Shown in pieces: positions 48,101-61,165 of a DNA stretch of 64,000 nucleotides. The stretch's first letter is position 1; each line of letters begins with the position of its first letter. The notes beneath the pieces were generated by a model. That model made no database searches, had not been told where the DNA came from, and was given only the letters and a program-made list of their open reading frames with translations. Location of the stretch: contig NZ_AP018817.1 in NCBI RefSeq assembly GCF_024349785.1, positions 899,501 through 963,500 of the forward strand, read 5' to 3'. The translations under genes and the position numbers were made by a program. This DNA is from Sphingomonas bisphenolicum. Its GTDB lineage: Bacteria; Pseudomonadota; Alphaproteobacteria; Sphingomonadales; Sphingomonadaceae.

Positions 48101-48496
48101 TTGGGCGACCATCGCCTCGAACCTTGGCCCCTGATCCTCGATATCGAAATAGGCGGCGAGGTCGGTCTTTAGCTGGTCGTCATAGGCGAAGGGGTAATTT
48201 TCCGCATAAGGCTCCACGAAGAAGTCGAACGGATTGATGATGTCGAGGTCGGCGAGCAGATCGACCTGGATGCGGAAATGGTCGACCGGGTCGGGGAAGA
48301 CCACGCGGGCGAGCCAGTTGCCATGCGGATCCTGCTGCCAGTTGAGGAAATGGTTCGCCGGCTCGATCTTCAGCGCATAATTGGGCACCTTGGTCCGGCT
48401 GTGCGGCGCGGGGCGCAGGCGGATGACCTGCGGGCCGAGCCGGATCGGGCGGTTGTAGCGATAGGCGGTGAGATGGTGGAGGGCGGCCTTGAGCAT
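45137..48496 (-). CDS. Transglutaminase-DUF2126 (putative amidoligase) fusion protein
   Basis: 1119 residues from ATG 48496; the frame runs open upstream through the tRNA and is not coding there. Residues 1-about 280 are a transglutaminase-like module with its own triad: Cys179 ([10 protein letters not shown]), His228 ([10 protein letters not shown]) and Asp244 (VALDATSGM). The remaining about 800 residues are DUF2126, classed as a putative amidoligase, with [38 protein letters not shown] and [20 protein letters not shown]. First gene of the cluster, so it sets expression of all three. Substrate unknown. Confidence 0.92.
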   Translation of the reverse strand: MLKAALHHLTAYRYNRPIRLGPQVIRLRPAPHSRTKVPNYALKIEPANHFLNWQQDPHGNWLARVVFPDPVDHFRIQVDLLADLDIINPFDFFVEPYAENYPFAYDDQLKTDLAAYFDIEDQGPRFEAMVAQYDGYRSRTVDFLVEVNRRLQQQVGYVIRMEAGVQTPEETLDIGTGSCRDSAWLLVQLLRRLGFAARFVSGYSIQLVADVEPIEGPKGVTQDVVDLHAWAEAYVPGAGWVALDATSGMFAGEGHIPLCATPHYKSAAPISGMAEPAEVDFEFAMTVSRIAEAVRITKPFTDTRWDAVMALGAKVDADLIAQDVRLTTGGEPTFVAEDGGEAGEWNGDAVGPTKADYADRLIRKLRAEFAPGGLLHHGQGKWYPGESLPRWAYAVYWRKDGTPIWRDDSLIAPDNAPEGAAQVTAADAKAFLAHMAGNMGFSDEYTHAVYEDPAVWAVKEADLPLNASPDDPKISDPEARARMVKTFERGLDQPVGYVLPVQRWQSQAATPRWQSEIWQLRRGRLFAVPGDSALGYRLPLGSLPYVPPSDYPYIHPRDTSEPREPLADFRAQVTQPASMEEVRAQQAQRVAGPDGGVAAQDRVEQVFIEGAVRTAVTVEPRGHYLSVFLPPVQALEDYLELIAEVEATAEALRIPVRIEGYAPPPDPRIDVLKATPDPGVIEVNVQPASSWDETVAITERLYALARECELTADKFMVDGRSVGTGGGNHIVLGGATLNDSPFIRRPDLLKSFVLYWQRHPALSYLFSGLCIGPTSQAPRIDEARHDGLYELEIALAQVPNPFAGNGAAPPPWLVDRLFRNLLVDVTGNTHRTEICIDKMFSPDGPTGRLGLLEFRGFEMPPEARMSLAQQLLIRALAAWFWRQPQQGGLVRWGTTLHDRFMLPHFVWADFLEVLSDLRGAGYDFDPNWFEAQRQFRFPIHGAVDAGGVGLEITHALEPWNVLGETGAIGGTVRYVDSSTERLQVRATGLVAGRHIVACNGRQVPMTATTVPGEGVGGVRYKAWTPANCLHPNLPANAPLTFDVLDSWSGRSLGGCVYHVAHPGGRNYDTLPVNGYEAEARRKARFQDYGHTPGQVDMPAAEQANEFPMTLDLRFKHTGL

Positions 48497-48620
48497 GGCC
48501 GGATCAAACGCCACCCCCTGTTGCAATGCAACAGCCAATCTCTGAAGCGATGAACTTTCTGGCCCGTGTCGGCCAGCTTTCCCGGCCGCTCGCCCCGATG
48601 GCGATGGCGCGGGATAGTGA

Positions 48621-48707
48621 TGGTGCGGCCAAGAAGACTCGAACTTCCACGGGCTTTCGCCCACAACGACCTCAACGTTGCGCGTCTACCAATTCCGCCA
48701 TGGCCGC
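48621..48707 (-). tRNA. tRNA-Leu (anticodon GAG)
   Basis: 87 bases including an encoded CCA (48621-48623). The acceptor stem GCGGCCA pairs with TGGCCGC; the D-arm GGAATTGGTAGACGC is typical of tRNA-Leu. The anticodon stem CAACG/CGTTG encloses TTGAGGT (anticodon at 48671-48673 on the minus strand), followed by a long variable arm (GGGCGAAAGCCC) and a TTCGAGTC T-loop. Confidence 0.95.
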
Positions 48708-48867
48708 ACATCAACAGGGAAACCGGCGGGGCCGGTGCCTTGGTAGGAGGCGGCCCTTAGCAAAGGCTTTTGCGCCATGCAACAAGTGATCGGCATCCGC
48801 GTTGTGATTGATTGGAGAAGGTGAAGCCAGTGTCGCACAATGGCGTGACCGGCGTGGGAGAAACCGC

Positions 48868-49377
48868 ATGATGACGGCGCATTTCTGGATGGGCGCGGGC
48901 GCGACCCTGGGGGTGGCGGCCATGATGGGCCTGGGGTTGGGCAGCTATGTGACCAGCCCGCATAGACCGGCGCGCAGCGCGAGCGACTATGTGGAGGCGA
49001 CGCCCGCCGATCAGGTCGCGACCGAGGCGTCCTTCGCGATTCAGAAGGGGCCGGGGGTCATTCATTGCACCGGGTGCGGCCCTACCCTGGCCGAACGGCG
49101 CTGGCAGGCGGACATGGCCGGGCTGGATGCGAATGGCATGATCGACGGGACCAGCGATCCGGTGGTGCGGGACTATGAGGCGGCCGCCTTGCCGCAAGAT
49201 CTGATGCCCGATGCTGCGCCTGCTGCGGTTCGTACCTTGCCGCCGCAGATCAGGCGATTCGCGGCTGGTGAAGCAGTCCCGCCGCCGGTCGCCGTGCCGG
49301 CCGATCAAGATGCGATGGAGGATGATCCGCCGCCGGCGCCGGTGGTCGCAACCATGCCTGCCGAACCCCGTTTTTGA
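48868..49377 (+). CDS. Membrane-anchored protein of unknown function
   Basis: 169 residues from ATG 48868 with GGGAGA upstream. One N-terminal hydrophobic helix (HFWMGAGATLGVAAMMGLGL) anchors a Pro/Ala-rich periplasmic part. A CTGCGP motif (CxxC) near residue 65 could bind metal or form a disulfide, and the following LAERRWQADMAGLD block looks structured. The C-terminal third is low-complexity. No family recognised. It is convergent with gltB. Confidence 0.7.
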   Translation: MMTAHFWMGAGATLGVAAMMGLGLGSYVTSPHRPARSASDYVEATPADQVATEASFAIQKGPGVIHCTGCGPTLAERRWQADMAGLDANGMIDGTSDPVVRDYEAAALPQDLMPDAAPAAVRTLPPQIRRFAAGEAVPPPVAVPADQDAMEDDPPPAPVVATMPAEPRF

Positions 49378-49452
49378 CTGTACCATGATCCGATCGGTGT
49401 CCCGCCTTCACGGGACCATCGATCGGATCGGTACGGACCGGCGTCAGGCCGC

Positions 49453-53991
<4,539 letters not shown>

Positions 53992-54077
53992 GATGACTTA
54001 CCCTTGCCTGTGGCCATCCGCTTTCTGGGTACGGCCGCTGTCATTCCGTTGATTGCCGGCATCGCCGGCGTCGATTG

Positions 54078-54794
54078 TCAGTTGGCCTTCTTGGCGTCCG
54101 CCCCGAGCAATGTAGTGAGGCGGTCGCGTTCAGCCTTGGTCAGGTCGTTATAGGTGCGCGGCTTGGGCAGCTTTTCGAGTTCGGCCGCAGATGATTTCAT
54201 GATCTCTGGCATGGCCTGCATCATTTCCGGCATCACCTTCTGCAGTCGACCGATATAATGCGGGTCGGCAGCCAGCTCCATGAAGCCTGCGCCGAACTTC
54301 GCGCCGATGGGCGTCTTGAAAAACGCGCCGATCTGGTCGAGTTCGGCAGAATTGTAGCGAGAGGCGAAAGCCTCCGCCATGCCTTCGCGCATATCCGGTT
54401 CATAGCGCCCCATGAAGCGACCGATTGCGGGCATCATGCTGTTGACGACCACGTCCATGCGCTTCCGGAAATTGGGATCGATGATCGCCATCATCTCCTC
54501 GATCGTCCCTTCGCCCAGCTTGTCCGCCTGTTCCGGATCGAGGCCACCGACTTTCAGGAACTCGCGGATCGGCATCTTGGTCATGCCGTCCATCATCGGT
54601 CCCATCATCTTCTGCATCATCGGCCCCATCATTTTTTCCATGGTGCCATCGGGCAGAATAACGGCGGCGATCGGCTTGGCCTTGGCCAGCAGCGCCGGAT
54701 CGACAGCTTCTACCGTTGCAGCAGGCGCCTGGGCCTGCGCAGCGATCGGGGCGGATAGCAGCAGTAAAGGGGCGACGAGGGAAGTGAAGCGCAT
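54078..54794 (-). CDS. Secreted DUF2059-type protein with Met-rich segment
   Basis: 238 residues from ATG 54794, which overlaps the gltD stop by one base (TGATG). A signal peptide ends at AQAQA. Residues 52-74 hold 11 methionines with two MMGPMM units, a pattern seen in copper-binding segments. The C-terminal part resembles DUF2059 (AEAFASRYNSAELDQIGAFF, KTPIGAKFGAGFMELA). Function unknown; its place between the two glutamate synthase genes is unusual. An 86-base gap separates it from gltB. Confidence 0.8.
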   Translation of the reverse strand: MRFTSLVAPLLLLSAPIAAQAQAPAATVEAVDPALLAKAKPIAAVILPDGTMEKMMGPMMQKMMGPMMDGMTKMPIREFLKVGGLDPEQADKLGEGTIEEMMAIIDPNFRKRMDVVVNSMMPAIGRFMGRYEPDMREGMAEAFASRYNSAELDQIGAFFKTPIGAKFGAGFMELAADPHYIGRLQKVMPEMMQAMPEIMKSSAAELEKLPKPRTYNDLTKAERDRLTTLLGADAKKAN

Positions 54795-56239
54795 CACGCC
54801 GCGACCCTTTCGCCCGCCTTGGCCTTCGCCTTCAGATAGCGATGCATATGATCCGTCACATCCCGCCCGTCGCGGATCGCCCAGACGACCAGCGATGCGC
54901 CGCGCACGATGTCGCCGGCCGCGAACACGCCGTCCACGCTGGTCATCATCGTCTTGTGATCGACGCGCAGCGTGCCCCAGCGGGTGACCGACAGGTCGTC
55001 GGCGCCGAACAACCTGGGCAGTTCTTCAGGGTCGTAGCCCAGCGCCTTGATGACCAGATCGGCTTCCAGCGTATGTTCGCTGCCCGGATCGGCTTCCGGC
55101 GCACGGCGACCGGAGGCGTCGGGCTGGCCGAGGCGCATCTTGGTGACCTTGACGCCGGTGACTTGGCTTGTGCCTTCAAAAGCGATCGGCGCGGTCAGCC
55201 AGACGAACTCGACGCCTTCCTCCTCCGCATTGGCGACTTCGCGCTGCGATCCGGGCATATTTTCCCGGTCGCGGCGGTAGAGGCACTTTACCGACTTGGC
55301 GCCCTGGCGGATGGCGGTGCGGACGCAGTCCATCGCCGTGTCGCCGCCGCCGATGACGACGACATTCTTGCCGGTCGCCAGCAGCGACCCGTCGTCATGT
55401 TCCGGCACGGCGTCGCCGAAGCCCGCCTTGTTGGAGGCGGTGAGATAGTCGAGCGCCTTGACCACGCCCGCGGCGCCGACGCCCGGCGCCTTGATGTCGC
55501 GCGGCTTGTAGACGCCCGTCGCGATCAGGATCGCATCATGCTTCTGGCGCAACTGTTCCAGCGTGGCGTCGCGGCCGATCTCGAAACTGTCGTGGAAGAT
55601 GATGCCGCCGTCCTTGAGCCGCTGGATGCGGCGCATGACCACGTCCTTCTCCAGCTTGAAGCCGGGGATGCCATAGGTCAGCAGGCCGCCGGCGCGATCG
55701 TGCCGGTCGTAGACATGGACCTCATAGCCCGCCACGCGCAGATATTCCGCCGTCGTCAGGCCGGCCGGTCCCGCACCGATGACGCCGACCGACTGGCCGC
55801 GCGCCGCGCCGGGGACCAGCGGTTCGACCCAGCCTTCCTTCCAGGCGGTGTCGGTGATGTATTTTTCGACGCTGCCGATGGTCACGGCGCCATGGCCGGA
55901 AAATTCGATGACGCAATTGCCCTCGCACAGCCGGTCCTGCGGGCAGATGCGGCCGCAGATTTCCGGCATGGTGCTGGTCAGGTTCGACAGTTCATAGGCT
56001 TCGCGCAACCGGCCTTCGGCGGTCAGGCGCAGCCAGTCGGGGATATGATTGTGCAGCGGGCAATGGGTCGAGCAATAGGGGACGCCGCATTGCGAGCAGC
56101 GCGACGCCTGTTCTTCCGCCTTATCGAGAATGAAGCTGCGGCTGATTTCCAGAAAATCGTCGGCGCGGTCGTCCGCCGCGCGCTTTTCCGGGTAGGATTG
56201 TGCCTTACCCACAAATTTCAGCATCGGATTGTCAGCCAT
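54794..56239 (-). CDS. gltD: Glutamate synthase small subunit
   Basis: 481 residues from ATG 56239, with AGAGGCG upstream; a longer open frame exists but is not conserved. It supplies electrons from NADPH to gltB. The N-terminal 4Fe-4S binding cysteines are in CSQCGVPYCSTHCPLHN and CGRICPQDRLCEGNC. The FAD site is VGVIGAGPAGLTTAEYLR and the NADPH site is VVIGGGDTAMDCVRTAIRQG. First gene of gltD-DUF2059-gltB; an iron-box-like site lies 117 bases upstream. Confidence 0.97.
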   Translation of the reverse strand: MADNPMLKFVGKAQSYPEKRAADDRADDFLEISRSFILDKAEEQASRCSQCGVPYCSTHCPLHNHIPDWLRLTAEGRLREAYELSNLTSTMPEICGRICPQDRLCEGNCVIEFSGHGAVTIGSVEKYITDTAWKEGWVEPLVPGAARGQSVGVIGAGPAGLTTAEYLRVAGYEVHVYDRHDRAGGLLTYGIPGFKLEKDVVMRRIQRLKDGGIIFHDSFEIGRDATLEQLRQKHDAILIATGVYKPRDIKAPGVGAAGVVKALDYLTASNKAGFGDAVPEHDDGSLLATGKNVVVIGGGDTAMDCVRTAIRQGAKSVKCLYRRDRENMPGSQREVANAEEEGVEFVWLTAPIAFEGTSQVTGVKVTKMRLGQPDASGRRAPEADPGSEHTLEADLVIKALGYDPEELPRLFGADDLSVTRWGTLRVDHKTMMTSVDGVFAAGDIVRGASLVVWAIRDGRDVTDHMHRYLKAKAKAGERVAA

Positions 56240-56355
56240 GGATCGCCTCTGAATCTGTTTCAGCAGCGCGCATAGCAGAAAAACCCGCGCAGTCACGTGG
56301 ATTCTGGCAGTTAGGTCAGCATGACTTACTAATTAAATGGGATTTTACCGCTTAA

Positions 56356-56372
56356 TTGCGAATGGATCGCAA
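56356..56372. promoter_or_regulatory. Fur/Irr-like iron-responsive box upstream of gltD
   Basis: TTGCGAATGGATCGCAA, with perfect 6-bp outer arms (TTGCGA/TCGCAA). It differs from the suf box at 13794 at only two of 17 positions. It lies in the 164-base uppP-gltD gap, which is AT-rich and should contain the gltD promoter. Confidence 0.5.
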
Positions 56373-56403
56373 AAACTAGCATAGGATAAGGACCGTTTCG
56401 GAC

Positions 56404-57213
56404 CTACCTCATGCCGAGCCAGATCAGCGCGGCGCAGCCGGCGACGATTCGATACCAGGCAAAGGGGGTGAAGCCATGTTTGGACACCAGCCCGACGAAC
56501 CATTTGATGACCAGAAGGGCGACGAAGAAGGAGACGATGAAGCCGAGCGCGATACTGTCCCAGCCCACCGTCGCGCTGGTGATCTGGTCGCCCTTCTTCA
56601 GCAGTTCCAGGGTCGTCGCGCCCAACATGGTCGGTATCGCCAGGAAGAAGCTGAACTCCGCCGCGGTGCGCCGCTCGACGCCCAGCGTCAGCGCGCCCAT
56701 GATCGTGGCCCCCGACCGGCTGACGCCGGGGATCATCGATATGCACTGGATCAGGCCCACGCCCACCGCGCGGATGGCGGGGATGTCGGCGATGCCGTGG
56801 AACCGCTGTTCCTTCACCATGCGTTCGATGAGCAGGATCGCTACGCCGCCCACGATCAACGCCCAGGCGACGACCCTGGGCGCGCCCAGCAGCATCTCGA
56901 CATAGTCGTGCAGCGCCAGGCCGACGATGGCGGCGGGGATGAAGGCGAGCAGCAGGTTGCGCAGGAACCGCCAGCTTACCAGCTCGCGCCGCAACAGCCC
57001 CATCGCCACCGCCCAGAAAGTGCGCCAGTAGAGCACCACCACCGCCAGGATCGCGCCGAGCTGGATCACGACGTTGAACATCGCCCAGCTGGCCGAATCA
57101 TAGCCCAGCAATTCGCTCGCCAGGATCAGATGCCCGGTCGAGGATACCGGCAGGAATTCGGTCAGCCCTTCCACGATGCCCAGCAGGATGACGGTCAGAT
57201 AATGGAGGTCCAT
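56404..57213 (-). CDS. uppP: Undecaprenyl-diphosphatase
   Basis: 269 residues, all hydrophobic with about 8 membrane helices. It dephosphorylates undecaprenyl diphosphate at the inner membrane to recycle the cell-wall lipid carrier. The two signature motifs are EGLTEFLPVSSTGHLIL and PGVSRSGATIMGALTLG, containing the proposed catalytic Glu, Ser/His and Arg. An inverted repeat (57251-57276) lies in its upstream region. Confidence 0.97.
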   Translation of the reverse strand: MDLHYLTVILLGIVEGLTEFLPVSSTGHLILASELLGYDSASWAMFNVVIQLGAILAVVVLYWRTFWAVAMGLLRRELVSWRFLRNLLLAFIPAAIVGLALHDYVEMLLGAPRVVAWALIVGGVAILLIERMVKEQRFHGIADIPAIRAVGVGLIQCISMIPGVSRSGATIMGALTLGVERRTAAEFSFFLAIPTMLGATTLELLKKGDQITSATVGWDSIALGFIVSFFVALLVIKWFVGLVSKHGFTPFAWYRIVAGCAALIWLGMR

Positions 57214-57250
57214 GGGAAGCCTTTGGCGCAGCGTGCTCTCGCGAAGGCGT

Positions 57251-57276
57251 TGAACCGAGGCACGTGACTCGGTTCA
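57251..57276. promoter_or_regulatory. Perfect 9-bp inverted repeat between uppP and the SDR gene
   Basis: TGAACCGAG, eight bases (GCACGTGA), CTCGGTTCA. It may terminate the SDR transcript or act as an operator for uppP, whose start is 38 bases away. A TCTCCCGC-CTGC-GCGGGAGA palindrome follows at 57301-57320. Confidence 0.45.
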
Positions 57277-57300
57277 ATCCAGTTCGGACGGTGGGGCTGG

Positions 57301-57320
57301 TCTCCCGCCTGCGCGGGAGA
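57301..57320. repeat. Palindromic repeat (TCCCGC..GCGGGA family)
   Basis: TCTCCCGCCTGCGCGGGAGA, one unit of the family seen as a twin at 4662-4727, 12 bases beyond the SDR stop. Confidence 0.7.
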
Positions 57321-57331
57321 ACAAGGCTATG

Positions 57332-58258
57332 TCAGGCGCGCGCGCGGCCGGCGAAACGGCCGTGGCGGCGATAGCGGACCATCCACTTGTCGGCGACTGC
57401 GCCGAGCGGCGTCGGCGCGACGCCCAGCGCCTCCAGCCCTTCCGCCCCGGGCGCTGCGACATTGTCGCGGCCCAGCATGGCGAGCTGGTCGCGGCTGATC
57501 GGGCCGCCCGGCAGCATCGCCAGCAGCGACGCGACGCCCTGCGGCACGTCGATCAGGGGCTTGTCACGGCCGATCGCCTTGGCGATCCAGGCGTTGATCT
57601 CCTTCATGCTCATCACCTGCGGGCCGGCGACCTCATAGGTCTTGCCGCCATAAAGGCCGGGCTGCGCGGCGGCATGGGCGATCGCGTCGGCAACGTCACC
57701 GACATAGACCGGCTGGAATTTGGTCGCAGGCGCAATCACCGGGACGACCGGGAACAGGCTGATGAGGTCGGCGAAACGGTTGAGGAACTGGTCCTCCGGC
57801 CCGAAGACGATCGACGGGCGAATGATGGTGGCGCTGGGGAAGGCGGCCTTGACCGCGGTCTCGCCCGCCGCCTTCGACCGGCCATAGGCCGACGGGCTTT
57901 CGGCGTCCGCGCCGATCGCCGAGACATGGACCAGCGCCCGCACGTCCGCGGCGGCGGCGGCTTTCGCCACATTGGCCGCGCCGACATGGTGGAAGGCGTC
58001 GAAATCGCCCGCCAATATGCCGACCAGATTGACGACGACGTCGCTGCCATGGATGGCGCGGGCGACGCTGTCGGGCTTGCGGATGTCCGCGGCGACGAAC
58101 TGGGTCTGGCCCAGATTGCCCAGCGTCTTGACCTTCATCGCGGTGGCCAGGTCGCGCTGCGCGATCCGCACCCGCGCGCCCTGCGCCATCAGCGCCTGGG
58201 CGACCTGCCGGCCCAGAAAGCCGCCGCCGCCGAACACCGTAACCAGACTGTCCTTCAT
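57332..58258 (-). CDS. NDUFA9-like atypical SDR (NAD(P)-binding protein)
   Basis: 308 residues from ATG 58258 (the open frame continues upstream without conserved sequence). The Rossmann motif is VTVFGGGGFLGRQVAQALMA. LVHVSAIGADAESPSAYGRSK keeps SDR-like Ser and Tyr-x3-Lys. TIIRPSIVFGPEDQFLNRFA is the hallmark of the complex I NDUFA9-like/COG0702 group common in alphaproteobacteria. A role in respiratory complex I assembly or in ubiquinone metabolism is possible. Confidence 0.88.
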   Translation of the reverse strand: MKDSLVTVFGGGGFLGRQVAQALMAQGARVRIAQRDLATAMKVKTLGNLGQTQFVAADIRKPDSVARAIHGSDVVVNLVGILAGDFDAFHHVGAANVAKAAAAADVRALVHVSAIGADAESPSAYGRSKAAGETAVKAAFPSATIIRPSIVFGPEDQFLNRFADLISLFPVVPVIAPATKFQPVYVGDVADAIAHAAAQPGLYGGKTYEVAGPQVMSMKEINAWIAKAIGRDKPLIDVPQGVASLLAMLPGGPISRDQLAMLGRDNVAAPGAEGLEALGVAPTPLGAVADKWMVRYRRHGRFAGRARA

Positions 58259-58338
58259 CACGCGCGTCCCATGTCCAAATTTAAGGGAATGACTCTGCCA
58301 AACCCCTTGCAACAGCCGCCGCGCGCTGACAACCGCCT

Positions 58339-58917
58339 TTAGCCGAACCAGCCTTGCAGATCGGCCAGCATCCACAGGCCCAGACCCAGGAATAGCAACG
58401 CCGCGCCGATCTGCAACGCGCGCATCGGCACCTTCTTGGCCAGCGCCTCGCCGAACAGGACGGCCGGCACATTGGCGATCATCATGCCCAGCGTCGTGCC
58501 CATGGTGACGGCGACCAGATTGTCGAACCGCGCGCCCAGCGCCACGGTCGCAACCTGCGTCTTGTCGCCCATCTCGACCAGGAAGAAGGCGACCAGCGTC
58601 GTCACGAACACGCCCGCCTTGGTCGGGGCTTTCAGCGGCGCATCCTCGTCGAACGTGTCGGGGATCAGCGTCCAGGCGGCCATGGCGATGAAGGAGGCGG
58701 CGACGGCGTAGCGGAACCAGTCCTGCGTCAGCACGCCTGCGATCGAATGGCCGACCAGCGCGGCGAGGAAATGATTGGCGACCGTGGCCGCGAAGATGCC
58801 CAGGATGATCGGCACCGGCTTGCGAAAGCGGGTGGCGAGCAGCATGGCCAGCAACTGCGTCTTGTCGCCCATTTCGGCGAGCGCGACGAGCGCGGCGGAG
58901 GTGAAGAGAGCTTCCAT
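58339..58917 (-). CDS. GDT1/TMEM165-family (UPF0016) manganese exporter
   Basis: 192 residues with six membrane helices in two repeats. Each repeat carries the family motif ExGDKT: ALAEMGDKTQLLAMLLATR (Glu15) and FLVEMGDKTQVATVALGAR. Members export Mn2+ or exchange Mn2+/Ca2+ for protons. The upstream yybP-ykoY riboswitch independently supports manganese as the substrate. It is monocistronic. Confidence 0.93.
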   Translation of the reverse strand: MEALFTSAALVALAEMGDKTQLLAMLLATRFRKPVPIILGIFAATVANHFLAALVGHSIAGVLTQDWFRYAVAASFIAMAAWTLIPDTFDEDAPLKAPTKAGVFVTTLVAFFLVEMGDKTQVATVALGARFDNLVAVTMGTTLGMMIANVPAVLFGEALAKKVPMRALQIGAALLFLGLGLWMLADLQGWFG

Positions 58918-58930
58918 CGTGAATTTCCGG

Positions 58931-58982
58931 GGCCGGGCGGAAGTGAAACAGACGCAATGCCACCGTCGCCTCCCGCCCGGCC
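58931..58982 (-). promoter_or_regulatory. GC-rich expression-platform hairpin of the manganese exporter leader
   Basis: GGCCGGGCGG plus GA pairs with TTCCGCCCGGCC across 28 bases, between the riboswitch and the start codon. It lies 13 bases before the ATG, so it could expose or hide the GGAAA ribosome-binding site. No T tract follows, which argues for translational rather than terminator control. Confidence 0.55.
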
Positions 58983-58991
58983 GGACAGAGA

Positions 58992-59120
58992 AGCGCCGAT
59001 GCCATTGGTCTCGCCAGAAGCGGTGACCCGCGTCCCATATGCCATGGCCTCTCGGCCAAATATGTTGACATATGGCCCGTTCCTCGGCGGAACGGCTGGC
59101 TACTCCCCAGATGACGCGCT
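58992..59120 (-). promoter_or_regulatory. yybP-ykoY manganese riboswitch
   Basis: On the minus strand, the class hallmark GGGGAGTAGCC near the 5' end and the ACCGCTTCTGGCGAGACC block near the 3' end are both present. They are separated by a GTCAACATATTTGGCC..CATGGCATATGGGACG region that forms the second stem. AGCGC (59116-59120) pairs with GCGCT (58992-58996) as the closing helix. It precedes a GDT1-type manganese exporter, a standard target of the class. Confidence 0.85.
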
Positions 59121-59154
59121 AGCCTCTAGGCGAGCGGCGCGGGGAAGGCAAGCC

Positions 59155-59571
59155 ATGGCGAAGGACGCGAACAAGACGGTCGAAACGGCGGCGGACGTGG
59201 ACGCGTTTCTGGCGGCGGTCGAGCCCGAAGAGTGGCGCGCGGACGGCCGGATCGCGGCGGCGCTGATGGCGCGCCTGTCGGGCGAACCGCCGCGCCTGTG
59301 GGGATCCAGCATCATCGGCTTCGGCCGCTATCACTATCGCTATGACAGCGGGCGCGAGGGCGAGAGCTGCCGCATCGGCTTTGCGCCGCGCAAGGCGGAG
59401 CTGGTCTTCTATCTGGCCGGGCTGGCGGACATGGATTTCGCCACTTTGGGCACGCATCGGCGCGGCAAGGGCTGCCTCTATGTGAAACGCCTGTCCGGCA
59501 TCGACATGGCGGTATTGGAGGCGCTGATCGTCAAGAGCCTTGCCCATATGGACGAGGTCTATCCGCGATGA
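59155..59571 (+). CDS. DUF1801-domain protein
   Basis: 138 residues from ATG 59155 with GGGGAAGG upstream; the frame continues upstream through the riboswitch but is not coding there. The DUF1801 pattern is visible: VDAFLAAVEPEEWRADGRIA, WGSSIIGFGRYHYRYDSGRE, IGFAPRKAELVFYLAG and the C-terminal KGCLYVKRLSGIDMAVLEAL. Function of the domain is unknown. Its stop overlaps the amidase start by 4 bases, so the two are co-translated. Confidence 0.85.
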   Translation: MAKDANKTVETAADVDAFLAAVEPEEWRADGRIAAALMARLSGEPPRLWGSSIIGFGRYHYRYDSGREGESCRIGFAPRKAELVFYLAGLADMDFATLGTHRRGKGCLYVKRLSGIDMAVLEALIVKSLAHMDEVYPR

Positions 59572-61142
59572 AGACGCTGTTGCCGATCCTTGCCCTGTTG
59601 TTGACCGCAGCGCCCGCGCGGGCGCAGAGCGAGCAGGCGACGATTGCGTCGCTCTCCGCCGATCTGGCGAGCGGCCGCACGACCAGCGAGAAGACAGTAC
59701 GCGCATATCTCAAACGCATCGCAGCGATGGACCGCAAGGGGCCGCGCCTCAACAGCATCATCAGTCTCAATCCCCATGCGATGCAGGACGCGCGGGCGCT
59801 GGACGCCGCGCGCCGCGCGGGCAAGCTGCGCGGGCCGCTCCATGGCGTGCCGATCCTGCTCAAGGACAATATCGAGGCGGCGGGGATGCCGACCACCGCG
59901 GGGTCGCTGGCGCTCGCCCGCAACGATCCGGGCCGCGATTCGCCGGTCGCCGCAGCGCTGAGAGCGAAGGGCGCGATCATCCTGGGCAAGACCAACCTGT
60001 CCGAATGGGCCAATTTCCGCTCAGAACGGTCGATGAGCGGCTGGAGCGCGATCGGCGGCCTCACCCGCAATCCCTATGCGCTCGATCGCACCACCTGCGG
60101 GTCGTCGAGCGGATCGGGCGCAGCGGTCGCCGCCGGCTTCGCCCCTGCCGCGATCGGCAGCGAAACCAACGGGTCGATCATCTGCCCCGCCTCGATGATG
60201 GGGCTGGTGGGGTTGAAGCCGACGGTCGGCCTCATACCCCGCACCCATATCGTACCGATCAGCCATAGCCAGGATACGGCCGGCCCCATGGCGCGCAGCG
60301 TGCGCGACGTCGCCATCCTGCTGTCGGCGCTGATCGCCAGCGACCCCGCCGACCCTGCCACTGCCGACGCCATGGCCCATGCGGGCGATTATGCCGCCGC
60401 GCTTGATCCCGCCGCGATCGGCAGGATGCGGATCGGCGTGCTGCGCGGCGGCGCGCAACCGGAACTGCTGGAGCGCTATGAAGCGGCGCTGGCGCTGCTC
60501 AAGGGAATGGGCGCGACCTTGGTGGAGGTGAAGAAACCGCCGATGGAAGGCATGTCGGCCGCCAGCTACGACGTGCTGCAATATGAGTTCAAGGCGGACG
60601 TGAACGCCTATCTCGCCACCACACGGCCCGACCAGGTGGACAGCCGCACGCTCGCCGGTCTCATCGCCTTCGACGACGCGCACAAGGCGTCGGAGATGCC
60701 GCTGTTCGGGCAGGAAATCTTCGCCCTGTCGCAAGCCAAGGCCGGGCTGGACGACCCGGCCTACAAAGCGGCGCGCGCAACATCGTTGCGGCTGGCGGGG
60801 CGGGAGGGGATCGACGCGATGCTGGCTGATAACCGCGTCGATCTGCTGGTGACGATCAGCTACGGCCCGGCCTGGCCGTCCGATACCGTATGGGGCGATT
60901 AATATGAGGGGCCGGGCGGCTCCACCGGCCCGGCGGCGATCGCGGGCTATCCGCATCTGACCGTGCCGATGGGGCTGGTGCGCGGCCTGCCGGTAGGGTT
61001 GAGCTTCATCGGCGCGGCCTATGCCGAACAGAGGCTGCTCGATGCGGGGCTGGCCTATGAACAGGCGGCGGGAATCAGCAACAAGCCGGATTTCCGCGCG
61101 ACGGTGGACAGCGGCCCGGAACTGGAAGGCCAGCGGCCCTGA
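59568..61142 (+). pseudogene. Amidase (amidase-signature family) interrupted by an in-frame TAA
   Basis: The frame reads 444 residues to TAA at 60900-60902 and continues in the same frame for 79 more codons to TGA at 61140, restoring the family C-terminus (GPGGSTGPAAIAGYPHLTVP, LPVGLSFIGAAYAEQRLL). A signal peptide ends near ARAQ. The triad is intact: Lys99 (LLKDN), Ser180 (GSSSGSG) and Ser203 (ETNGSI). The lost part contains the conserved GGSTGPAAIAGYP loop, so the truncated product is probably inactive. Flanks on both sides are in frame, so a nonsense mutation, not a frameshift. Confidence 0.85.
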
Positions 61143-61165
61143 CATCCATCAGGTCTTAGCCTGTC

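Noticed and set aside
48497..48664. Upstream extension of the transglutaminase-DUF2126 gene
   Set aside because: The open frame runs through the tRNA-Leu gene; the conserved protein starts at 48496.
59568..60902. Calling the amidase a complete 444-residue protein
   Set aside because: The same frame continues after the stop with the conserved family C-terminus, so the gene is interrupted.
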